The notes under the pieces are model-generated. The model was not told where the DNA came from and searched no databases. It saw only the letters and a program-made list of their open reading frames with translations. 17,113 bases of DNA from JAJPGZ01 sp041167105. Its GTDB lineage: Bacteria > Verrucomicrobiota > Verrucomicrobiia > Chthoniobacterales > UBA10450. Below are positions 1 through 6,919 of the stretch, one piece after another. The stretch spans positions 1 to 17,113 of the forward strand of contig JBEEGX010000113.1 in NCBI GenBank assembly GCA_041167105.1, given 5' to 3'. The number at the start of each line of letters is the position of its first letter. Position 1 is the stretch's first letter. The position numbers and the translations under genes are program-made.

Positions 1-2
1 AG

Positions 3-371
3 CCGCACCTCACGCTCTGTGTCGCGCAAGATCGACAATTGCCCAAGGGCGCGCCGATCCGATTGCGCGTTCGCGAAATCGCATACTCACCGAAATACAC
101 CAAGACGCTCTTCGTCCGCTTCGAGCCTAACGACGCGCTGCAAAAGTTAGTTGTCGATCTTGGTGGAAAGCCGATTCGCGATCCGCACGTGAGCTTGATC
201 TACAAACGTTTGCCGGCAGCGACCAAGCGTGACCTCGCGGCGACGATCAAGCTACCATTTCGCACTGTCGTTTTCGATTCGATCAAAATCGCGAGTTGCG
301 TTTCGCCGACGGAAACGCGTGGCGACGTTGAGTCGTGGCGGATTGTGGCGAGCAAACGTTTGCGTGCGTAG
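3..371 (+). CDS. 2H phosphoesterase (cyclic phosphodiesterase/LigT-like), 5' end outside window
   Basis: The reading frame is open from the window edge, so the true start lies upstream. The first visible residues are P-H-L-T-L, which fits the first H-x-T motif of the 2H superfamily; about 60 residues later comes D-P-H-V-S-L-I-Y, the second H-x-S/T motif in the style of plant and yeast cyclic phosphodiesterases. Family members hydrolyse 2',3'-cyclic phosphate or ADP-ribose 1'',2''-cyclic phosphate, or act as RNA 2',3'-cyclic phosphodiesterases; the protein is expected to be cytoplasmic. An internal ATG/TTG-type start near 39 would remove the first catalytic His, so I reject it. The 3' end overlaps the rtcB frame by up to 37 bases, which suggests translational coupling. 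The exact substrate cannot be told from sequence. Confidence 0.75.
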   Translation, partial: PHLTLCVAQDRQLPKGAPIRLRVREIAYSPKYTKTLFVRFEPNDALQKLVVDLGGKPIRDPHVSLIYKRLPAATKRDLAATIKLPFRTVVFDSIKIASCVSPTETRGDVESWRIVASKRLRA

Positions 372-1555
372 GTTCGCTCGTGGGCGAGCGGACGAAAATC
401 TTCGGCCAGCACGACGAAGCGACGATAAAACAAATCGAGACGTGCGTCGCGGCCGGTGGCGAACGCGCTGTGCTTTGCGCGGACGGACACAAAGGTTACG
501 CCCAGCCGATCGGCGGAGTCGTCGCCTATAAAGATAAGATCTCGTTGAGCGGCGTCGGCTTCGACATCGCGTGCGGCAATCTCGCCATTCTCACCGACAT
601 AAAACGCGAACACATCGCGCACAAGATCAACATCATCATGGACGATGTGGTGCGGGACATTTCTTTCGGCATTGGACAGAAAAGTAAAGTGCGAATCGAT
701 CACGAATTGTTCGACGATCCGGCGTGGGAATTGAAACCGATGTCCGATTTGAAATCGACCGCCGCGGAACAGTTAGGCACGGTCGGCGGCGGAAATCACT
801 ATGTCGATCTTTTCGCGGACGAGCAGGAGCGCATCTGGGTCGGCGTGCATTTCGGTTCGCGCGGGCTCGGACACAAAACGGCCACGCATTTTTTGAAAGC
901 GGCCGGCGGCAAAGATGGAATGGATGTTCCGCCAACCGTTGTCGAAGAACATTCCGAGATCGGACAAGATTATCTCGCGGGAATGGAGTTGGCCGGTCGT
1001 TACGCCTACGCCGGACGCGAAGCGGTCGCGCGTCACGTCGTTAGGGGAATTTTCGGCGCGAACGTTGTTGAAGAAGTTCACAACCATCACAACTTCGCCT
1101 GGCGCGAAAAACATAACGGCGACGAATACTGGGTCGTGCGCAAAGGCGCGACGCCGGCGTTTCCCGGCCAAAAAGGATTTGTCGGCGGCAGCATGGGCGA
1201 TGACGCCGTGATTATCGAAGGAATCGACTCGCCCATTTCGCGCGAAGCGTTGTTCTCGACTGTGCACGGCGCCGGCCGCGTCATGTCGCGCACGCAGGCG
1301 AAAGGAAAATTTGTGCGGGTCGGCAACAAACGGATTCGTCAGGACGGCCTTGTTAGGCACGATGAGATGATGAAATGGCTGCAAGATCGACATGTTGTTT
1401 TGCGCGGCGGCGATTTGGATGAAGCGCCGCAAGCCTACCGGCGATTGCCCGATGTCCTCGCCGCGCATGAAGGAACGATTCGAGTCTTACACACGCTCCA
1501 CCCGTTAGGCGTGGCCATGGCCGGACGCGACATTGTCGATCCCTACAAAGATTGA
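335..1555 (+). CDS. rtcB: RtcB-family RNA-splicing ligase
   Basis: RtcB joins RNA 2',3'-cyclic phosphate (or 3'-phosphate) ends to 5'-OH ends using GTP and Mn2+. At 406 residues it has the size of E. coli RtcB. Visible family landmarks are ADGHKGYAQPIGG (49-61), GVGFDIACGN with likely metal ligands Asp77 and Cys80, GGGNHYVDL (Asn154, His155), VHFGSRG (His172), HNHHN (249-253), KGATPAFPGQKG (270-281) and STVHGAGR, with His311 as the probable guanylylated histidine. The GTG start at 335 overlaps the upstream 2H-phosphoesterase gene; an in-frame GTG at 380, just after that gene's stop, is an equally acceptable start (391 aa). No Shine-Dalgarno is evident at either. The adjacent 2H phosphoesterase could process cyclic-phosphate ends before or after ligation (inference). 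Assignment to the family is firm; the physiological RNA target is unknown. Confidence 0.92.
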   Translation: MADCGEQTFACVGSLVGERTKIFGQHDEATIKQIETCVAAGGERAVLCADGHKGYAQPIGGVVAYKDKISLSGVGFDIACGNLAILTDIKREHIAHKINIIMDDVVRDISFGIGQKSKVRIDHELFDDPAWELKPMSDLKSTAAEQLGTVGGGNHYVDLFADEQERIWVGVHFGSRGLGHKTATHFLKAAGGKDGMDVPPTVVEEHSEIGQDYLAGMELAGRYAYAGREAVARHVVRGIFGANVVEEVHNHHNFAWREKHNGDEYWVVRKGATPAFPGQKGFVGGSMGDDAVIIEGIDSPISREALFSTVHGAGRVMSRTQAKGKFVRVGNKRIRQDGLVRHDEMMKWLQDRHVVLRGGDLDEAPQAYRRLPDVLAAHEGTIRVLHTLHPLGVAMAGRDIVDPYKD

Positions 1556-1616
1556 TCTGCGCGCATTTCACCTGCGTCGCTGCGACATTTTCCGGTAAAC
1601 ATCCTTCGCGTTCGAC

Positions 1617-2225
1617 ATGCGAGCTCACCTGATTATCGCAATCACTTTTAGCAGCGTTATCGCTGCTGCCGCCGATCTAATCCCGAATGCGAGTTTCGAG
1701 AATCCCGGCTTCAACGATCCCGATCCATTCATCATCGTCCCTGCTGGAAATTACATCACCGGCTGGACCGTCGGCGGCGCGGGCGTCGATTATTTTTCGA
1801 ACCTGAGCAATGCGCTCTTCGCAAGTGAGGGTCAATATTCGGTCAATTACATCCGCGGACCCGGCGACGTCAGCTCGATTTCGACAACGATCACCGGGCT
1901 GACTGCCGGCGTTGCGTACGATGTGTCGGTCGATTTTTTTCAGCGCGATCCCGGCGCAACCAACGCGCTGACCGCAACGGTCGATTTCACCTCACTCACA
2001 TTCATCAACAACACTTCGGACGTGTGGCAAACGCGCGATCTGAATTTCATCGCCGGCGGGCCGACTGCTACGCTCACGTTCTCCGGTCCATCGCAAGGCG
2101 CAGTTGATTCCGTCTACGCGCACATCGACAACGTGCGAATCGCGGCCGTGCCTGAGCCGAGCACGTACGTGCTCCTCGGGATCGCGGCGTTGGTTGTCGC
2201 GCGCACAAAGAAACTCCGCCGCTAG
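1617..2225 (+). CDS. PEP-CTERM sorting-domain secreted protein
   Basis: A 202-aa protein. The hydrophobic N-terminal signal peptide (about 1-19, ending in ...AAAA-D) is followed by an N-terminal motif LIPNASFENPGF and a Trp/Gly-rich beta-type domain (GWTVGGAGVDYF, then a C-terminal HIDNVRI) that resembles DUF642/carbohydrate-binding-type exported proteins. Residues 178-202 are a classic PEP-CTERM tail: VPEPST, a hydrophobic segment, then KKLRR. Such tails are recognised and cleaved by exosortase in bacteria that make exopolysaccharide. No exosortase gene lies in this window. The ATG at 1617 is used because it directly precedes the signal peptide. The specific function is unknown. Confidence 0.88.
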   Translation: MRAHLIIAITFSSVIAAAADLIPNASFENPGFNDPDPFIIVPAGNYITGWTVGGAGVDYFSNLSNALFASEGQYSVNYIRGPGDVSSISTTITGLTAGVAYDVSVDFFQRDPGATNALTATVDFTSLTFINNTSDVWQTRDLNFIAGGPTATLTFSGPSQGAVDSVYAHIDNVRIAAVPEPSTYVLLGIAALVVARTKKLRR

Positions 2226-2252
2226 CGAGTTGCTGCTCGCGGCAGAATAAGT

Positions 2253-2273
2253 GCGACGGTCGCAGACCGCCGC
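2253..2273. repeat. REP-like intergenic palindrome
   Basis: In the 60-base gap between the PEP-CTERM gene and hsp70, GCGACGGTC and GACCGCCGC form 9-base arms (8 of 9 complementary) around GCA. The wider string reads on the - strand as tagcggcggtctgcgacc..., a GC-rich form I associate with dispersed extragenic palindromes in this bacterial group. There is only one copy here, so its repeat nature cannot be shown from this window. It could also act as a weak hairpin in the leader of the hsp70 transcript. Confidence 0.4.
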
Positions 2274-2285
2274 TACAGTTGAAGG

Positions 2286-4010
2286 GTGAGCGATATTGTC
2301 GGAATCGATCTCGGCACGACCAACTCCCTCGTTGGCGTAATGGAAGCCGGCTTTCCGATCTTGATCGCGGATGAGAACGGCGAGCGAATCACGCCGTCGA
2401 TCGTTCACTTGAATGACAAAGGCGAAGCGCTGGTCGGACGCGCGGCGACGCGCATGCGCGTGCTCGAGCCAAGATCGACAATCTACTCGGTCAAGCGCCT
2501 GATCGGCCGGCGCGGTACTGACATGGAAGATGTCGATCTTGCCTACGAAGTCAGCAAAGGAAAAATCCGCGTGCGCGATCGGAGTTACGCACCGGAAGAA
2601 ATCTCGGCGTTGGTGTTGAAGAAATTGAAAGCGGATGCGGAGCGTTCGCTAGGGCGCGAAGTTTCGCGCGCGGTCATTACCGTGCCGGCCTACTTTAACG
2701 ATGCGCAACGCAACGCGACGAAGCGGGCAGGGGAGCTGGCCGGATTTTCGGTCGAGCGCATCATCAACGAACCGACCGCGGCCGCACTCGCTTACGGACT
2801 CGATAAACTGAAATCGAAATCGAAGATCGCGGTTTACGATTTCGGCGGCGGCACGTTCGACTTGTCGATCTTGGAATTAAACGAAGGCGTATTTCAGGTG
2901 TTGGCGACCAACGGGAACACGCAGCTGGGCGGAGACGATATCGATCGAGCATTGCTGGAGAAGCTTTCCACAAAAGATGCGCGCGTTCGCGAAGCGATGA
3001 TTGAAGCGAAGCATCGGCTTTCAGCGGAGGACAAAGTTTCAATCGACGTTCCGTTTTTTAAAGGCGCCGAAGGTTTCCATGTCGATCTTACGCGGGAGGA
3101 GCTGGAGGAAATTGCGCGGCCGATTGTGGAGAAGACGCGGGCTCACTGTTTGCGCGCACTGGCGGATGCGAAATTAAGACCGGAGCGGCTCGATGAAGTG
3201 ATTCTCGTCGGTGGGGTGACGCGGATGCCGCTCGTCCGGCGATTTGTGGCCGAGTTGTTCGGACGCGAGCCGAAGACTTCGCAGAATCCGGACGAGGCCG
3301 TGGCGATCGGCGCGACAATTCAGGCGGGCATGTTGTCGGGCGCGGTGTGCGATGTTGTCTTGCTCGATGTCACGCCGCTGTCGTTAGGCATCGAGACGTT
3401 CGGTGGATTGATGAACGTGATTATCCCGCGCAACTCGACCATTCCGATCAAGCGCGGCGAAATGTTCACGACCGCAGTGTCGAACCAGCGGTTGATGTCG
3501 ATCAAGGTTTTGCAGGGTGAACGCGAGATGGCGCGCGACAATTGGAAGCTGGGCGAATTCGAGATTGAGTTCGAGCCCGCGCTGAAAGGCGTGCCACGCG
3601 TCGGTGTGCAATTTGAGATCGACGCGAATGGAATTCTGCACGTGCTCGCGCGCGACACGAAAACTGGCAGCGAGAAAATCGTGGAGATGAAGAGCGCGGT
3701 CGATGTTTCGGATGAAGCGGTGGAAGCAATGCTGGCCGATTCGCTCGAGCACGCGTTTGAAGACGTGAGCGAGCGGGTGTGGACGGAAACGAAATTGAAA
3801 GCGGAAGAGATGCTGGCGGCGGTCGATAACGTTTTGCGGAATGCGGACAAGATCGACAACGTCGAACGCGAAGAGATTTTGCGACGGTCGGAGGAGGTGC
3901 GCGTGGCGCTTTCGTCGCGCAACACGGAGGCTTTGAAAAAAGCTACGGTGGCGTTGGACGCGGCGACGCAGCAACTGGCGGCGATGCTGTTGGAGAAGGC
4001 GATCCGTTAG
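2286..4010 (+). CDS. Hsp70-family chaperone (DnaK/HscA-like, short form)
   Basis: An ATP-dependent cytoplasmic chaperone of 574 aa. Hsp70 signatures run in order: phosphate-1 loop IVGIDLGTTNSLVG at the N-terminus, PAYFNDAQRNATKRAGELAG, INEPTAAALAYG, phosphate-2 loop YDFGGGTFDLSIL, adenosine loop DEVILVGGVTRMPLV, interdomain linker VVLLDVTPLSLG, then a beta substrate-binding domain and a helical lid. It is 50-70 residues shorter than canonical DnaK: nucleotide-domain subdomain IIB is reduced (GGDDIDRALLEKLS runs almost directly into AKHRLS) and there is no disordered acidic C-terminal tail. The start is GTG. No dnaJ, grpE or isc genes adjoin, so I do not choose between an HscA-type and a DnaK-paralogue role. 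Five AAGATCGACA words lie inside the gene, and the stop codon sits in a GTTAGGC word. The 3' end overlaps the convergent TPR gene by 68 bases. Confidence 0.93.
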   Translation: MSDIVGIDLGTTNSLVGVMEAGFPILIADENGERITPSIVHLNDKGEALVGRAATRMRVLEPRSTIYSVKRLIGRRGTDMEDVDLAYEVSKGKIRVRDRSYAPEEISALVLKKLKADAERSLGREVSRAVITVPAYFNDAQRNATKRAGELAGFSVERIINEPTAAALAYGLDKLKSKSKIAVYDFGGGTFDLSILELNEGVFQVLATNGNTQLGGDDIDRALLEKLSTKDARVREAMIEAKHRLSAEDKVSIDVPFFKGAEGFHVDLTREELEEIARPIVEKTRAHCLRALADAKLRPERLDEVILVGGVTRMPLVRRFVAELFGREPKTSQNPDEAVAIGATIQAGMLSGAVCDVVLLDVTPLSLGIETFGGLMNVIIPRNSTIPIKRGEMFTTAVSNQRLMSIKVLQGEREMARDNWKLGEFEIEFEPALKGVPRVGVQFEIDANGILHVLARDTKTGSEKIVEMKSAVDVSDEAVEAMLADSLEHAFEDVSERVWTETKLKAEEMLAAVDNVLRNADKIDNVEREEILRRSEEVRVALSSRNTEALKKATVALDAATQQLAAMLLEKAIR

Positions 4011-5853
4011 GCGCAGGAGCAGTTGTCGATCTTGCAGGTGATGCCGACGGCTTGGCCGAAGCTGCGGGAGGAGGCGGGCCAAGCGAAGCGATCTTCGCCA
4101 TGGCTTCCTCGAGCAATTTTTTTTCTTCGGCGAAAATCGGACCGCGCTTCGCCGTGTCGATGTAATCCTTCGCCGCGTCGAGGAGATTTTCGTCCGCACA
4201 CAACAACGCCATGTAAACGGCCGCGTGCGGATCGTGCAGTTGCTCGGGCGGAATGTTTTTCAAAATGTCGATCGCTTCCGGCGTGCGACCAGCAGCGTAG
4301 AGGGCGAAGCCGTAGGTGACGGCGCAGTTCGTATCTTCCGGCGCGCGATTGAAGGCTTGTTTGGCAAGGTCCTGTGCTTCGCGCGTGTTTTGATCGAGCA
4401 AAAGGGCGAGGCGCGCATAATTCGCGGTCACGGCCGCTTCGCCCGGCGAAGCTTCGTGCAGCCGCTGCAAAGTGCGATACAAATTCGGCAGGTCGTTGTT
4501 CGCGCGATAAATTTTTGTGAGCGCGTCGAGCGCTTCGCGACGCATCGGCGGATTTTTCGCAACGCGCAGCCAGAGTTGCTCAGCTTCGGTGTTGAGGTTC
4601 CACTTCATGGCCAGGCGCGCGAGAGTTAATTCGCGCTGCGGTTCGTCGCCGGCGGCGCGATCGGCCGATCGCCAGAGCGAATCGAACTCGGCGTCATTCC
4701 CGGACTGGCGCATCTGTTTCGCCGCGTAGGCCTGATAAGCGAGACGCAGAAATTCGCTTTCGTCCCACGTGCTGCCGCGCGTCCAACGTTTCAAGCGCGA
4801 CCAATTCCGAACGGTGGCGAACGATTCCGCGATGGAAATGGCGGCGGGCGGATTGGTTGTGTGGTTGGACGGAAGTTTTTCCATCCACTTGAGCACGTCG
4901 GAGGCGAGCCCGTTGTTGTTCATCCAATCCATGAGCAAGGTAAGGTCGTTAGGCGTGCGGGCCGCGACCGGCTTCACTTTTTCGAGCAGCACATCGAACT
5001 TTTTCTCGTCTAGTTTCCGATACAAATTCAGGCAAAGCAGGTAATCGCCAAACGTGACCTGCGGCGACATTTGCAAATCTTGCGCTAATCCATCGGCGGC
5101 GGTGAGATCAGCGCGGTCGATCGCGTCATTCAAAAGCGCGCGTAAAGCACCGGTGCGAAACGGCGTCGACTGGGTCAAGCGCGTGAGCATCGCGCGCGCA
5201 TTGTCGATCTTATCTTTATCGCCCGATTTAATCTGGAGAACGGCGAGATTGAATTGGTAGAGCTCGTTGTTAGGCTCCTGCCGCAGCGCGGCGGCGAAAT
5301 GTTCCTGTTGTCCAAGCTCGTCGCCTTGCGCGCGCGCGAGCCAGCCGGCGACGACGTGATACGCCGACTTGTCGCGGTCGTTAGGCGCGACGCGCTCGAG
5401 CGCTTTGCGCGCGGTGTCGAGCTCGCCGAAACGCAAGGCGGCGGAGGCGAGATTGAGATGGCTCTCGAGACGATTCGGTTGCAGACGCGCGATCTGCGAA
5501 CGCCACGCCACGGTTTCGACCTTGTTTTGTTTCTCGGTTGCTTCCGCGAGAATCTGAAACGCGGGCAGTGAATCGCGGTCGAGCTCGAGGACCTGCTGCG
5601 CGGTGCGAGTCGCGCCGTTGAAATCGTCGTGCGCGAGCATTTGGGAAGCGCGATTGATTAAACGTGACTCGCGCCAGTTGTGATAAGCCTTCGCGCCGTA
5701 ATTCAGCGCGATGAGGCACAGGGCCGAGCCGAGAACGATGATGCCGACGAGAACGGCGAGCTGCGGCGGTTGAAATTTTTCGCCGAGATCGCCGAGGTTC
5801 GCGAACGATTTGATTTTGCGGCGGCGACGAACGCGTTTGACCTTCTCGGGCAT
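3943..5853 (-). CDS. Membrane-anchored TPR-repeat protein
   Basis: A 636-aa protein. A strongly basic N-terminus (KRVRRRRKIK, 5-15) precedes one transmembrane helix at about 32-52. A long alpha-helical TPR-type region follows (about 60-585), with repeats such as ALCADENLLDAAKDYIDTAK and AVTYGFALYAAGRTPEAIDIL. The last 50 residues are a Pro/Ala/Ser-rich low-complexity tail. The topology predicts a cytoplasmic N-terminus and an extracytoplasmic repeat domain, probably a protein-protein scaffold; no enzyme motif is seen. The final 22 codons and stop lie antisense to the end of hsp70. One AAGATCGACA word encodes A-R-S-T-T in the tail. The ATG start is followed at once by the basic anchor; a tandem AAGATCGACA pair lies 22-46 bases upstream of it. 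The specific role is unknown. Confidence 0.88.
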   Translation of the reverse strand: MPEKVKRVRRRRKIKSFANLGDLGEKFQPPQLAVLVGIIVLGSALCLIALNYGAKAYHNWRESRLINRASQMLAHDDFNGATRTAQQVLELDRDSLPAFQILAEATEKQNKVETVAWRSQIARLQPNRLESHLNLASAALRFGELDTARKALERVAPNDRDKSAYHVVAGWLARAQGDELGQQEHFAAALRQEPNNELYQFNLAVLQIKSGDKDKIDNARAMLTRLTQSTPFRTGALRALLNDAIDRADLTAADGLAQDLQMSPQVTFGDYLLCLNLYRKLDEKKFDVLLEKVKPVAARTPNDLTLLMDWMNNNGLASDVLKWMEKLPSNHTTNPPAAISIAESFATVRNWSRLKRWTRGSTWDESEFLRLAYQAYAAKQMRQSGNDAEFDSLWRSADRAAGDEPQRELTLARLAMKWNLNTEAEQLWLRVAKNPPMRREALDALTKIYRANNDLPNLYRTLQRLHEASPGEAAVTANYARLALLLDQNTREAQDLAKQAFNRAPEDTNCAVTYGFALYAAGRTPEAIDILKNIPPEQLHDPHAAVYMALLCADENLLDAAKDYIDTAKRGPIFAEEKKLLEEAMAKIASLGPPPPAASAKPSASPARSTTAPAPNGSPSPTASPPVAASPRPTPP

Positions 5854-5874
5854 GTGCGAGTTGCACTATCGCCG

Positions 5875-5899
5875 AAGATCGACAATCGCAAGATCGACA
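5875..5899 (+). repeat. Tandem pair of the AAGATCGACA word, 15-bp period
   Basis: Two exact copies (5875-5884 and 5890-5899) in direct orientation are separated by 5 bases (atcgc). They lie in the 71-base gap between the TPR start codon and the attC site. The same arrangement and spacing recur at 10369-10393. Confidence 0.9.
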
Positions 5900-5924
5900 A
5901 CGGCGGATGGCTCAGGCGTGACTG

Positions 5925-6020
5925 AGCTAACGAGAAAGAGACAAGCCTCGGCAGGGGGTTGTGGCAAACACGCTGAAGTTTTCTCGCAAAGGGGCCGTTG
6001 GCTTCATCGATTGGTTAGAT
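5925..6020 (-). other. Integron attC recombination site (cassette 2)
   Basis: Read on the - strand, the 96-base site opens with ATCTAAC (6020-6014, matching the RYYYAAC core) and ends with GTTAGCT (5931-5925), one base off the GTTRRRY core. The inner arms pair imperfectly: AAGCC-A-ACGGC near the left end against GCCGAGGCTT near the right, leaving an extrahelical base and a mismatch as is typical of attC. The left end shares CTAACCAATCG with the other attC at 6291-6414. A 61-codon open frame across it (5927-6112) is a by-product of the site and not a gene. Confidence 0.75.
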
Positions 6021-6296
6021 GACACGTGTGAAAAGGACGAATGATCACTCCTAATGTCGCTGCCCATCCGATCTTTTGAATGCTGTAGCGATGAGGTACG
6101 CAGCCATCGCAAAGAAACAGAAGGCTACGAAGTAGCCAACTTCCGGCGTGAACCATGAACCCTTGTAAGGGAGGACGACTGTGTGATTCAGCTGGGCATG
6201 ACGAGAGATCGCAGCCTCGAACAAAGCCATTGCACCGAAAAGCGCCGCCCCGCCCAATCTGCCGCGTCGTGTCTTGTTGAGTGACATGGCATCTAA
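5931..6296 (-). mobile_element. Integron gene cassette 2 (small membrane protein)
   Basis: On the - strand the cassette begins just after the G of GTTAGAT (6297), carries one ORF starting 3 bases after that core, and closes with the attC at 5925-6020. This is the standard cassette layout: core, short leader, ORF and attC, with no promoter of its own. Boundaries are inferred from the usual G/TT cut in the core. Confidence 0.7.
6051..6287 (-). CDS. Cassette-borne small two-TM membrane protein
   Basis: A 78-aa protein, unrecognised. The N-terminus is basic (NKTRRGR), followed by a hydrophobic segment at about 11-27 (LGGAALFGAMALFEAAI), a short polar loop with LNHTVVLPYKGSW, and a second hydrophobic helix at about 48-68 (VGYFVAFCFFAMAAYLIATAF) ending in KRSDGQRH. 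It is probably an inner-membrane protein with both ends in the cytoplasm. The ATG lies 3 bases downstream of the attC core GTTAGAT and the stop 30 bases before the next attC, which strongly supports this start and its status as a real gene. Expression would depend on read-through from cassette 1 or the permease gene upstream. Confidence 0.72.
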   Translation of the reverse strand: MSLNKTRRGRLGGAALFGAMALFEAAISRHAQLNHTVVLPYKGSWFTPEVGYFVAFCFFAMAAYLIATAFKRSDGQRH

Positions 6297-6414
6297 CGAG
6301 ATGGAGCTGAGCCACCGCTGGCGGGAGCGAGCATGGCAAACATCGAAGAATGTTTCATAAGATTACTTGTGGACTTCGCAGCGGCCAGCGGTTGGCTCCA
6401 GCGATTGGTTAGGT
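6291..6414 (-). other. Integron attC recombination site (cassette 1)
   Basis: A 124-base site. On the - strand it runs from ACCTAAC (6414-6408, RYYYAAC) to GTTAGAT (6297-6291, GTTRRRY). Near the ends, GAGCC-A-ACCGCTGGC pairs with GCCAGCGGTGGCTC: 14 base pairs with a single bulged A, the extrahelical-base signature of attC strand choice. The stop codon of the upstream cassette ORF lies inside the first core site. Confidence 0.85.
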
Positions 6415-6843
6415 CTCATTGTGTGGCTTCAACAGTCGAGTGTCATGGGAGCCGAGCGCGTATGTGAGTGGAAAGTGCTTGTGCCAGGGATGACCGAAGT
6501 CGAAATCGAGTGCTTCTGTGACTTTGCTGCGGAGTGATGCTGGCTCTTGCCGAAGTGTGCTGCTGAATTTCTGATCGCCGAGCACCTCCAGTAGCTGGCG
6601 CAACACGACGCAATGAGAATCTGCGCCTGAGCCGTCCGTGTGCGGAGTATGGCGGAACAGAATAGTGAGCGCAGAGACATCGCCCCGTCGAGCGCGTGCG
6701 ACCGTGGCCGGGTAGTCGATCCCACGCTGTTTCGCACTGTAAACCAGATCGGGCCAGTTGGACGCGTCTTTTAGTGTGTCGGCATGCAAGGCGACTGTTG
6801 CGAACAAAGCGAAACCAATGATAAAGCGCGCCATGAGACCTAA
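6297..6843 (-). mobile_element. Integron gene cassette 1 (secreted unknown protein)
   Basis: On the - strand the cassette starts within GTTAGGT (6844-6838), has its ORF start 3 bases later, and ends in the attC at 6291-6414. No attC is recognisable upstream of it, so GTTAGGT may mark an attI-like or secondary target site. No intI lies in the window, so the pair is a CALIN-type array (attC sites lacking a nearby integrase) as far as can be seen. Confidence 0.72.
6409..6834 (-). CDS. Cassette-borne secreted protein of unknown function
   Basis: A 141-aa protein, unrecognised. Residues 1-18 (MARFIIGFALFATVALHA) form a cleavable signal peptide with an A-x-A-like end before DTL, so the product is expected in the periplasm or outside. 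The mature part is polar and probably helical, with W-P-D-L-V-Y near its start, a short ARARRGDVSALTILFRH stretch and a His-rich C-terminal region (HPWHKHFPLTY). One mature Cys is visible (HCVVLRQ). The ATG lies 3 bases after the attC-type core GTTAGGT and the TAA stop is inside the next core ACCTAAC, an intimate ORF-attC fit that supports both ends. Many cassette genes encode such orphans; a function cannot be assigned. Confidence 0.75.
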   Translation of the reverse strand: MARFIIGFALFATVALHADTLKDASNWPDLVYSAKQRGIDYPATVARARRGDVSALTILFRHTPHTDGSGADSHCVVLRQLLEVLGDQKFSSTLRQEPASLRSKVTEALDFDFGHPWHKHFPLTYALGSHDTRLLKPHNET

Positions 6844-6849
6844 CTATGA

Positions 6850-6893
6850 TTAGATGAACGTCCGTTTTTGTTGGCGAACAATTGTTCGTCTAA
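6850..6893. repeat. Inverted repeat and 14-bp palindrome at the cassette boundary
   Basis: TTAGATGAAC (6850-6859) and GTTCGTCTAA (6884-6893) are inverted copies matching at 9 of 10 positions. Overlapping the right arm is a perfect 14-base palindrome, CGAACAATTGTTCG (6875-6888). The element lies between the permease stop and the first cassette. It could be a terminator-like hairpin, an operator or part of an attI-like target. It lacks the second core site of an attC and there is no clear U-tract. Confidence 0.5.
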
Positions 6894-6919
6894 TTCAAAA
6901 TTGGATTTCGCGTTCATGT

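Noticed and set aside
773..1468. Long - strand frame opposite rtcB
   Set aside because: Low-GC3-type shadow of a well-conserved enzyme; no recognisable protein features.
3384..4199. 271-codon - strand frame opposite hsp70 and in the TPR region
   Set aside because: Arg/His/Leu-rich shadow composition overlapping two strongly supported genes.
5927..6112. A 61-codon - strand frame containing N-Q-S-M-K-P-T-A
   Set aside because: It is generated by reading through the attC site; attC arms give recurrent spurious peptides of this kind, and the frame overlaps the cassette ORF end.
6004..6339. A 111-codon - strand frame over cassette 2
   Set aside because: It starts inside the attC of cassette 1 and is out of frame with the 78-aa ORF, whose start and stop fit the cassette boundaries and which encodes clear membrane helices.
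6838..6919. A third attC upstream of cassette 1
   Set aside because: The GTTAGGT core is present but no matching RYYYAAC core or paired arms were found at a suitable distance.
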